Shown here in pieces: positions 1 to 5,233 of a stretch of 6,302 nt of DNA. The stretch is from a bacterium (GTDB lineage: Bacteria; Verrucomicrobiota; Verrucomicrobiia; Opitutales; UBA953), in the NCBI GenBank assembly GCA_009926645.1, contig RFOO01000066.1, forward strand, positions 1 through 6,302, in the 5' to 3' direction. Made by a program: the position numbers and the translations under genes. A model generated the notes under the pieces. That model saw only the letters and a list, made by a program, of their open reading frames with translations, was not told the origin of the DNA and did not search any database. The stretch's first letter is position 1. The number at the start of each line of letters is the position of its first letter.

Positions 1-1244
1 CCGACCTTCCATAAACTTCCGTGTACGATACCTCTAATGCCATGACCGGGAACATTGGATAGATCAATCACCTCAATCTCTTTAGCTCCTTCATTGCGGC
101 ATGCTTTAGTGATGGTTTGTGCGAAAGGGTGAGAGGAATTGCGCTCTAAAGACAGCACCGCCGATAAAGCCTCGACGCGATTCGCTGAAGAGGGTGAGAC
201 ATCGATTCGCGCCACTACAGGCTGACCGTAGGTCAGGGTCCCCGTTTTATCGAAGCAGATGTAATCAACCTGCGATAGTTTCTCGATGGCTGCACCACCG
301 CGAAAAAGAATTCCCTGGCGAGCTCCTGCAGCAATCGATGCAAGGATGGCTGAAGGTACCGATAAAACGAGAGCGCAGGGACTGAGGGCGATGAGCAGGG
401 TCATCGAGCGATAAAAAGAGGATTCACTTCCTCCCCAAATCGGGCGAGGGAAGTAGAAAATTTGTATAACAAAAAAGGTGAGGGTAGCAAGGATGGCAAA
501 AATGGCATACCAATCTCCCCAGCGATCGATGAGACGCTGAGCTGGAGCTTTGCTTTCTTGGGCTTCGCGAATCAACTTAATGATACGCTGAAGTGTGCTA
601 TCCGACTCAGCTTTCGTAACCTTGATGATAAGGCGTCCCCAACTGTTTAGCGTGCCACTCGAAACCAAATCACCTGGGTGTTTATCCACTGGCTTGGCCT
701 CTCCCGTGAGAGTACTCTCATCAATCGAACTTTGACCCGATTCCACAATACCATCGGCGGGGATTAACTCACCAGGTAGGACGATGATTTGTTGACCTGG
801 TTGAATGTCCGCAGTGTTAATCTCAATCTCCGTGCCATCACTTTGACGGCATCGGGCTTTTTTGGGAGCACGATCTAATAAGGCATCAATGGCACCATGG
901 GTACGATACATGGCGTAATGCTCGATTGCTCCAGCCGCCGAGAAGAGGAATAGAAGAAGTGCTGCTTCATCGATATGTCCTACTGAGGTCGCACCAATCG
1001 CGACAAGGATCATGAGCATGTGGATGTCGATGCGCTTTCCTCGAAGAGCCTCCCACGCATCAATCGCTGCGTCCCATCCACCCGCTAGACAAGAAACTGA
1101 AAGAAAGACATGGGAGAGTTTTATCGTGAAAGCTCCGAAATGAAAATCCCAAGGCAAGAACTGCGAGAGTAAGCCCGTCATGCCACTGATGGCACTTAGC
1201 ACAGCGAGTTTTTTCCATTCGTTGTGTCCGTCGTGTGAGCTCAT
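1..1244 (-). CDS. Heavy-metal P1B-type ATPase with SPC motif (partial, C-terminal part outside window)
   Basis: An inner-membrane pump that would couple ATP hydrolysis to export of a transition metal. The frame is open without interruption from ATG (1242-1244) to the window edge, giving 414 complete codons. Visible parts in order: a short N-terminus with no heavy-metal-associated (CxxC) domain; hydrophobic segments at about residues 11-30, 41-60 and 71-110; an actuator domain with TGEA at 180-183; a membrane segment at about 245-265; the metal-site motif SPC at 288-290; the phosphorylated aspartate D332 in DKTGTLT; and the HP dipeptide at 372-373 with GHG at 400-402 of the nucleotide-binding domain. 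SPC in place of the usual CPC, with no N-terminal metal domain, points to the P1B-4 group (cobalt, and in some members zinc or iron). The hinge motif and last membrane helices, which would settle specificity, are missing here. The gene is divergent from the RHH gene. Family call is very sure; the metal is inferred. Confidence 0.95.
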   Translation of the reverse strand, partial: MSSHDGHNEWKKLAVLSAISGMTGLLSQFLPWDFHFGAFTIKLSHVFLSVSCLAGGWDAAIDAWEALRGKRIDIHMLMILVAIGATSVGHIDEAALLLFLFSAAGAIEHYAMYRTHGAIDALLDRAPKKARCRQSDGTEIEINTADIQPGQQIIVLPGELIPADGIVESGQSSIDESTLTGEAKPVDKHPGDLVSSGTLNSWGRLIIKVTKAESDSTLQRIIKLIREAQESKAPAQRLIDRWGDWYAIFAILATLTFFVIQIFYFPRPIWGGSESSFYRSMTLLIALSPCALVLSVPSAILASIAAGARQGILFRGGAAIEKLSQVDYICFDKTGTLTYGQPVVARIDVSPSSANRVEALSAVLSLERNSSHPFAQTITKACRNEGAKEIEVIDLSNVPGHGIRGIVHGSLWKV

Positions 1245-1272
1245 ACGAGAAACACTGCGTTACTTTTCTCGT
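1245..1272. promoter_or_regulatory. Inverted repeat against the ATPase start codon (candidate operator or mRNA hairpin)
   Basis: The arms ACGAGAAA (1245-1252) and TTTCTCGT (1265-1272) are perfect complements separated by 12 bases. One arm directly abuts the ATPase ATG. As DNA it could be a dimeric repressor site in the divergent region; as RNA it would form an 8-bp hairpin ending at the start codon. Nothing in the sequence decides between the two. No convincing -35/-10 pair was found for either divergent gene in 1245-1350. Confidence 0.45.
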
Positions 1273-1350
1273 GGGTCAATCTTGCGCATAGAAATCAGAA
1301 AGGATGTTTGTATCAGTTTCCTCTTTACGATTTTTTTCTAAGGTGAGTTG

Positions 1351-1836
1351 ATGAGTGAAGAGGCTCATCTGGAGACTGAGAAAAATTCCTCTTGCGCAAC
1401 GTGTACAAATCGTTATCAATCGTCATCAAGAGTTAACCGCAACGTGACGAACCGCACCGAAACCCCTAGCGAAAGCTTAATGACTGTGTCGCTCCCTCAA
1501 AAGCTACACACCGAAGCAATCGCGTTTCAGCAACGTTCTGGTTTCTCGACATTGAGTGAAGTGATTCGTCATGCTCTCGACTGTTATGTGGATCATCGTC
1601 CAAACGTAGAGCCGACAATTTCTCGCCAAGTTTCTTTCCGTGTTCCATCGGAGCTCCGTCATCGCATTACTCGTCAAGCACGTGCTGCAAGAGTAAGCGT
1701 GGGGCGAATCGTCAGGGTGGCCCTTCAGGCATTACCCTCAAACCCAACAACGATCCCAAATAAGGAAAAAACTATGGCAAAGAAGAAAAAGGCCGCTAAA
1801 AAAGCGACCAAGAAGGCCAAATCCAAGAAGAAGTAA
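1351..1836 (+). CDS. Tandem ribbon-helix-helix DNA-binding protein with lysine-rich tail
   Basis: A small basic protein of 161 residues, probably a transcription regulator or nucleoid-associated protein. ATG at 1351 is preferred over the adjacent TTG (1348) because AAGG (1340-1343) lies seven bases before it; this is the only clear Shine-Dalgarno-like site before a main start in the window. Residues 1-43 look disordered and carry a CATC pair (C15, C18). Residues 44-80 match the CopG/Arc pattern: a short strand (MTVSLP), a helix, a turn with S/T, then a helix (SEVIRHALDCYV). Residues 92-128 repeat the pattern (RQVSFRVPSEL, then a basic helix ending VGRIVRVALQAL). Residues 142-161 are 12 lysines among Ala, Ser and Thr, resembling histone H1-like tails. 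It faces the metal ATPase, which would fit control of that gene, but the tail would also fit general DNA binding. No specific family was recognised; the fold assignment is by eye. Confidence 0.8.
   Translation: MSEEAHLETEKNSSCATCTNRYQSSSRVNRNVTNRTETPSESLMTVSLPQKLHTEAIAFQQRSGFSTLSEVIRHALDCYVDHRPNVEPTISRQVSFRVPSELRHRITRQARAARVSVGRIVRVALQALPSNPTTIPNKEKTMAKKKKAAKKATKKAKSKKK
1762..1836 (+). other. Possible internal translation start for a 20-residue lysine-rich peptide
   Basis: Within the RHH gene, AAGGA (1762-1766) stands seven bases before an in-frame ATG (1774-1776). Starting there would give a separate 20-residue peptide of Lys, Ala, Thr and Ser identical to the C-terminal tail. The spacing is ideal for a ribosome site, and such sites are rare in this window. 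However, AAGGA can arise by chance in lysine codons, so this is only a candidate. Confidence 0.25.
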
Positions 1837-1851
1837 TTCTTCTCGGACTTC

Positions 1852-1866
1852 CCGTTCCCTGAACGG
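1852..1866 (+). other. Short hairpin after the RHH gene
   Basis: CCGTTC (1852-1857) and GAACGG (1861-1866) form a 6-bp stem with a three-base loop, 15 bases after the RHH stop codon. It has no T-tract, so it is not a terminator by itself. It could protect the 3' end of the mRNA. Confidence 0.4.
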
Positions 1867-1871
1867 AGGCC

Positions 1872-1887
1872 ACCAGTAATTACTGGT
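1872..1887. repeat. Perfect 16-bp palindrome (candidate protein-binding site)
   Basis: ACCAGTAATTACTGGT reads the same on both strands and has an AT-rich centre, as expected of an operator for a two-fold symmetric protein. It lies between the RHH gene and icd, just before the terminator. TATAAC overlaps its right end (1887-1892), but a transcript starting there would run at once into the terminator. Which protein binds it, if any, is unknown. Confidence 0.4.
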
Positions 1888-1892
1888 ATAAC

Positions 1893-1922
1893 AAGGACCC
1901 TCGCAAGGGGGTCCTTTTCTTT
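1893..1922 (+). terminator. Rho-independent terminator of the RHH gene
   Basis: AAGGACCC (1893-1900) pairs with GGGTCCTT (1909-1916) around an eight-base loop, and TTCTTT follows. The stem is strong and placed 56 bases after the stop codon, so it separates the RHH transcript from icd. Confidence 0.85.
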
Positions 1923-1944
1923 TGCTGGGGCATGGATGGATGTT

Positions 1945-1972
1945 GGCTTGAAAAAGCCGTCTCTGGCCTTTT
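1945..1972 (+). promoter_or_regulatory. Two overlapping alternative hairpins before icd
   Basis: GGCTT (1945-1949), GAAA loop, AAGCC (1954-1958) make a 5-bp hairpin with a GNRA tetraloop. The same AAGCC can instead pair with GGC-CTTTT (1965-1972), leaving one bulged C and ending in a T-run. The two folds exclude each other, the basic design of an attenuator. The stems are short, so this may be chance. No recognisable icd promoter was found between the terminator and the start codon. Confidence 0.2.
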
Positions 1973-1991
1973 GTCTCCCAGTTCATTCTCT

Positions 1992-3251
1992 ATGAGTTCT
2001 TCATCTGCTCAAGCTGGTCGTATCACTATCTCCAACGGCAAGCTCCATGTTCCCGATCGCCCCATCATACCTTTTATTGAAGGCGACGGCACAGGTCCTG
2101 ACATCTGGCGTGCCTCTGTTCGTGTTTTAGATGCGGCAGTAGCAAAAGCTTATTCAGGTAAGCGACAGATTCAGTGGCAGGAAGTTTTAGCCGGTGAGAA
2201 AGCTTTTAAGTCTACTGGTGATTGGTTGCCTGAAGCGACGCTAACCGCTTTTCGCGATTACTTAGTTGGTATCAAAGGACCTCTGACAACTCCTACAGGT
2301 GGAGGTATTCGCTCGTTAAATGTCGCCCTTCGTCAGCAACTCGATCTGTATGTCTGCTTGCGTCCTGTGCAATGGTTCTCGGGAGTGCCTTCGCCAGTAA
2401 AAAACCCAGGTAAAGTCGATATGGTTATTTTCCGGGAAAACACGGAAGATATTTATGCGGGAATTGATTTCGAAGCAGGTTCAGAAATTGCTCTGAAGAC
2501 TTTAGATTTCATTAAGACTAAATTCCCTAAAGAGTTTAAGAAAATCCGTTTTGGCGATGAACAGCCAACCACCGTTGGTATTGGTATTAAACCCGTTTCG
2601 CGTCCTGGATCGGAGCGTTTGATTCGTTCGGCGATTCAATACGCTATCGATAATAAGCGTAAGTCCGTTACCTTGGTTCACAAAGGTAATATCATGAAAT
2701 ACACCGAGGGTGCTTTCATGAAGTGGGGCTATGATTTGGCAAAGAGCGAGTTTGGTGCGGTGGAAATGGATGGCGGTCCATGGTGTAAGATTCCTGAAGG
2801 TAAGCCTGGCGCTGGTATCGTCATTAAAGATGCCATTGCTGACATCACTCTCCAACAGGTGCTTACCCGTCCGACCGATTTTGACGTTATTGCGACGCTC
2901 AATTTGAACGGCGATTATCTTTCCGATGCTCTCGCTGCACAAGTCGGTGGCATCGGTATCGCTCCAGGAGGTAATATCAATTACCTTACAGGTCATGCCA
3001 TATTCGAGGCGACGCACGGTACGGCACCTAAGTATGCAGGCAAAGACGTTGTTAATCCAGGATCGGTCGTACTCTCGGGGGAAATGATGTTGCGATATCT
3101 CGGCTGGACAGAAGCTGCGGATTTAATCCTCAAAGGCTTGAATGGAGCTATTGGTGCTGGTCGAGTCACTTACGATTTCGCACGTCAGATGGAGGGCGCA
3201 AAAGAAATTAAGTGCTCCGAGTTTGGTGATGCGATTATCGCGGCTATGTAA
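1992..3251 (+). CDS. icd: NADP-dependent isocitrate dehydrogenase
   Basis: Cytoplasmic TCA-cycle enzyme that oxidises and decarboxylates isocitrate to 2-oxoglutarate with formation of NADPH. The 419-residue product closely follows the E. coli enzyme (416 residues) along its whole length. Substrate residues are present: S108 and N110 in GGGIRSLNVALR, R114, R124, R148, Y155, K231, D284, D308 and D312. The NADP-selecting residues K347, Y348, V354, Y394 and R398 are all kept, so NADP use is expected. S108 matches the serine that E. coli AceK phosphorylates; no aceK is in view. ATG at 1992 is chosen over the in-frame ATG at 1932 because similarity begins right after it; the upstream 20 residues have no counterpart and would overlap the leader hairpins. 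There is no Shine-Dalgarno site; the start is preceded by a pyrimidine-rich run. The gene stands alone between two terminators. Confidence 0.97.
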   Translation: MSSSSAQAGRITISNGKLHVPDRPIIPFIEGDGTGPDIWRASVRVLDAAVAKAYSGKRQIQWQEVLAGEKAFKSTGDWLPEATLTAFRDYLVGIKGPLTTPTGGGIRSLNVALRQQLDLYVCLRPVQWFSGVPSPVKNPGKVDMVIFRENTEDIYAGIDFEAGSEIALKTLDFIKTKFPKEFKKIRFGDEQPTTVGIGIKPVSRPGSERLIRSAIQYAIDNKRKSVTLVHKGNIMKYTEGAFMKWGYDLAKSEFGAVEMDGGPWCKIPEGKPGAGIVIKDAIADITLQQVLTRPTDFDVIATLNLNGDYLSDALAAQVGGIGIAPGGNINYLTGHAIFEATHGTAPKYAGKDVVNPGSVVLSGEMMLRYLGWTEAADLILKGLNGAIGAGRVTYDFARQMEGAKEIKCSEFGDAIIAAM

Positions 3252-3275
3252 ACGGCCGTCTCGACGGTTCATTGT

Positions 3276-3306
3276 AAAAGCTAAGCCCCTCTTGGGGCTT
3301 GCTTTT
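3276..3306 (+). terminator. Rho-independent terminator of icd
   Basis: AAGCCCC (3283-3289) pairs with GGGGCTT (3294-3300) around TCTT. The stem extends outward by AAAAGC (3276-3281) with GCTTTT (3301-3306) past one bulged T, making 13 bp in all. The T-run forms the descending side of the stem. A second small hairpin, GCCC-TTTA-GGGC (3310-3321), follows but is trailed by A's rather than T's. Confidence 0.8.
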
Positions 3307-3345
3307 GCTGCCCTTTAGGGCAAAAACGAGTTCATCGCCCTACCT

Positions 3346-4122
3346 ATGAAATCCACTCTTAATGCTTTGGCTCTTGCGGTTTTTAGTACTGGTTGTGTTT
3401 ACGCTCAAAATACACCCACCGATGCTCCTTCGCCCGTGATTCTTTCAGAGGTATCCGTGCGCGGCGGAATCAGTTGGTCTCTAAAAAATGTTTACCGCGG
3501 CAAGGAGCGTTCCGACAGCGAGGGATTATTCGCTGCTCAAGTTACCATTGAGTCAAGTATCCCCAATAAGGCTGGTTACAGTGTGTATGCCAGTGCTTAC
3601 AGTGCCGACGCTTTTGAGCGCACTTATAATTTCGGTGTCCGCAATGATTCTAGCTTGGGGAATTTTGATTTAGGTTACCAGCATTCAACGGCTCACAGTG
3701 GTACCGCACGTTTAGCCACTGACGGATTTACCCAAATCCCCACCAACGGCGAAGCATACCTTGGTTACATTTCAACCAAAGACGTTGTCCTGCGTCCCTC
3801 TCTTTACGTCTTCTATAGTTTCGACTTACAAGAGACCAATGTTGTTCTCTCTGGGCGTAAAGACTTTGCTGGTGCGGAGATTGGGCTTCCTGGCTTTGAT
3901 TTGACGACTAAGTTCTACGCTGGTGCTGATCACGCTTCGACTACGGTATTTGAGAGCGCGAATTCCTACTACTATTTTGGTGCTTCGGCTGACATTACTC
4001 GTCCTATCGGCACCAATGGTTTAATCGGTCTCGGCGTAAACTGGGCCTATAATACCGATAAGTTGCCCCAAACTGAGGGCTCAACATTCTGGTATAAAGT
4101 CTACACCGCCTTCCGTTTTTAA
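3346..4122 (+). CDS. Secreted outer-membrane beta-barrel protein, TorF-like (putative porin)
   Basis: A 258-residue protein with a Sec signal peptide: basic MKS start, hydrophobic core at about 5-18, and likely cleavage after VYA at residue 20. The mature part shows alternating polar and hydrophobic residues with many aromatic and Gly/Ser/Asn positions, and ends in YTAFRF. A C-terminal phenylalanine is the usual insertion signal of outer-membrane barrels. The stretch after residue 40 (SWSLKNVYRGKERSD) and the central YLGYIS segment resemble the TorF/Gcw_chp group of putative porins, whose cargo is mostly unknown. This match is from memory and moderate. Cys17 follows STG but lacks the leucine of a lipobox, so a lipoprotein is unlikely. 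The start lies only 40 bases after the icd terminator with no Shine-Dalgarno site, so its promoter would have to overlap the terminator, or it depends on read-through. No clear terminator follows it. Confidence 0.75.
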   Translation: MKSTLNALALAVFSTGCVYAQNTPTDAPSPVILSEVSVRGGISWSLKNVYRGKERSDSEGLFAAQVTIESSIPNKAGYSVYASAYSADAFERTYNFGVRNDSSLGNFDLGYQHSTAHSGTARLATDGFTQIPTNGEAYLGYISTKDVVLRPSLYVFYSFDLQETNVVLSGRKDFAGAEIGLPGFDLTTKFYAGADHASTTVFESANSYYYFGASADITRPIGTNGLIGLGVNWAYNTDKLPQTEGSTFWYKVYTAFRF

Positions 4123-4261
4123 GGCTCATTTCTGCTTCTTTCGGCAAGGATAGGGGGCTGAGCCTCACCGTTTTGCAATGCCCCTAGGTCTAGCTCGGAT
4201 GGCCATTTTTTAGGCATATTCGGGGTTGACGGAGGGGGCTGAAGTCTCATTTTCCGACTTT
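4122..4261 (+). promoter_or_regulatory. Possible structured leader of rplM-rpsI
   Basis: Several complementary pairs lie in the gap before rplM: AGGCTC (4122-4127) with GAGCCT (4160-4165), TAGGGG (4151-4156) with CCCCTA (4181-4186), ATGCC (4179-4183) with GGCAT (4213-4217), and GAAGTC (4241-4246) with GACTTT (4256-4261). The last ends eight bases before the ATG. The first two cross each other, so they are either alternatives or a pseudoknot. Ribosomal protein leaders that bind L13 are known in other phyla; whether this is one is a guess. A promoter must also lie here or upstream, but only a weak TTGACG (4226-4231) was seen. Confidence 0.25.
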
Positions 4262-4269
4262 CCCTCTTT

Positions 4270-4713
4270 ATGAAGACCACTCTCGCTAAGAACGTCCAAC
4301 TCAAGGACAAGACCTGGTATGTGATTGATGCCAAGGACCAAGTTCTCGGACGCCTCGCCGTAAAAATTGCTAACGTCCTCCGTGGACGTCACAAGCCCAC
4401 TTACACCCCCAATGTCGATACGGGTGACTACGTCATCGTGATTAACGCTGACAAAGTCCTCCTCACTGGATCCAAGGAAACCGACAAGACCTATATGTTC
4501 TACACAGGTTGGGTCGGCACTGCCTACCGTCGCTCTGCTGCTGCTATGCGCGAGCGTCGTCCAGAGTTTCTTATTAAGCATGCTGTGAAAGGAATGCTTC
4601 CTAAGAATCGTCTCGCTAATGATATGTTGCTCAAACTTCGCGTTTACGCGGGAGAAAAGCATGATCATGCCGCAGCGAATCCCGTTCCTTTCCCAGCTTT
4701 TCCTAAGGTCTAA
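4270..4713 (+). CDS. rplM: 50S ribosomal protein L13
   Basis: Component of the large ribosomal subunit that binds 23S rRNA early in assembly. The 147 residues match the bacterial family (142 in E. coli) end to end: WYVIDAKDQVLGRLA at 16-30, RGRHKPTYTPNVDTGDYV at 38-55, INADKVLLTG at 58-67, AVKGMLPKN at 105-113 and VYAGEKHDHAAANP at 125-138. The start needs no change; MKT is the typical beginning. It is preceded by a pyrimidine-rich run (CCCTCTTT) instead of a Shine-Dalgarno site. It is the first gene of a two-gene operon, with rpsI starting 10 bases after its stop. Confidence 0.98.
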   Translation: MKTTLAKNVQLKDKTWYVIDAKDQVLGRLAVKIANVLRGRHKPTYTPNVDTGDYVIVINADKVLLTGSKETDKTYMFYTGWVGTAYRRSAAAMRERRPEFLIKHAVKGMLPKNRLANDMLLKLRVYAGEKHDHAAANPVPFPAFPKV

Positions 4714-4723
4714 TTTTTTCTAA

Positions 4724-5125
4724 ATGAGCGCTACAAAGTCTTCAGCCATCACTGCCGTCGGTCGTCGTAAAACTGCCTCGGCTCGCGTCCGCCTTTCTCG
4801 TGGTACGGGTGCCATCTCGATTAACGGTAAGCCTCTTGAGGAATACCTTTACACCGAGGCTCTTGTTAAGTCGGCCACCGCTCCTCTCCGTACTGCTGGT
4901 ATTGAGGGGCAAGTCGATGTGACCGTCAACGTCATCGGGGGTGGTCCTAATGGTCAAGCTGGTGCCATCTCTCATGGTTTAGCTCGAGCGATTCAAAAGT
5001 TCGACCCTGCACATCGTGCTCCTTTGAAGAAGGGTGGATTACTGACCCGTGACGGCCGTATGCGCGAGCGTAAGAAGCCTGGTCGCCCTGGCGCCCGCAA
5101 GCGTTTCCAGTTCTCCAAGCGTTAA
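4724..5125 (+). CDS. rpsI: 30S ribosomal protein S9
   Basis: Small-subunit protein whose C-terminal tail reaches the P-site tRNA. The 133 residues carry the family pattern: GRRKTASARV at 13-22, the glycine-rich GGGPNGQAGAISHGLARA at 72-89, and a basic tail ending in FQFSKR, where the final S-K-R is the conserved tRNA-contacting end. The 10-base gap after rplM and the terminator downstream show a two-gene operon, the usual partnership of these proteins in bacteria. No Shine-Dalgarno site precedes the ATG; the gap is T-rich. Confidence 0.98.
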   Translation: MSATKSSAITAVGRRKTASARVRLSRGTGAISINGKPLEEYLYTEALVKSATAPLRTAGIEGQVDVTVNVIGGGPNGQAGAISHGLARAIQKFDPAHRAPLKKGGLLTRDGRMRERKKPGRPGARKRFQFSKR

Positions 5126-5150
5126 TTCGCCGACATATTGGAATGTATCA

Positions 5151-5176
5151 GGCCCCAGTTTTGGGGCCTTTTTGTT
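5151..5176 (+). terminator. Rho-independent terminator of rplM-rpsI
   Basis: GGCCCC (5151-5156) pairs with GGGGCC (5163-5168) around AGTTTT, followed by TTTTTGTT. A textbook GC stem and T-tract 25 bases after the rpsI stop codon. It separates the ribosomal operon from argC. Confidence 0.93.
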
Positions 5177-5187
5177 ACCTAGATTTC

Positions 5188-5216
5188 TGTATCCAATCGC
5201 CTAATCTTCGTATAAT
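5188..5216 (+). promoter_or_regulatory. argC promoter with perfect -10 box
   Basis: TATAAT (5211-5216) matches the sigma-70 -10 consensus exactly and lies just after the rpsI terminator. The -35 region is poor (TGTATC at 5188-5193 with a 17-base spacer). Transcription would start near 5222-5225, leaving only about 10 bases before the argC ATG at 5234. Confidence 0.6.
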
Positions 5217-5233
5217 TCTTATTTCACTCCTCT

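Noticed and set aside
119..650. Two plus-strand open frames (119-385, 462-650)
   Set aside because: They lie antisense to the unbroken P1B ATPase frame and their products have no recognisable features.
1887..1892. TATAAC as a -10 box for icd
   Set aside because: The transcript would enter the terminator at 1893-1922 immediately, and no -35 element fits.
1738..1986. 82-codon minus-strand frame across the RHH tail, terminator and icd leader
   Set aside because: It runs through a strong terminator and has low-complexity sequence that mirrors the lysine codons.
1932..1991. In-frame upstream ATG that would add 20 residues to isocitrate dehydrogenase
   Set aside because: The added residues have no counterpart in the E. 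coli enzyme, and ATG 1992 has the same pyrimidine-rich context as the other starts.
2502..3017. 171-codon minus-strand frame inside icd
   Set aside because: It is antisense to a fully conserved enzyme; its composition is explained by the icd codons.
3310..3325. GCCC-TTTA-GGGC hairpin as a terminator
   Set aside because: It is followed by A's on the plus strand and has no T-tract after it on the minus strand.
3346..3400. Lipoprotein signal in the barrel protein (Cys17)
   Set aside because: The residues before Cys17 are S-T-G, lacking the leucine-type position of a lipobox; a signal peptidase I site after VYA fits better.
4210..4668. 152-codon minus-strand frame over rplM
   Set aside because: It is antisense to L13 and its leader with no recognisable domain.
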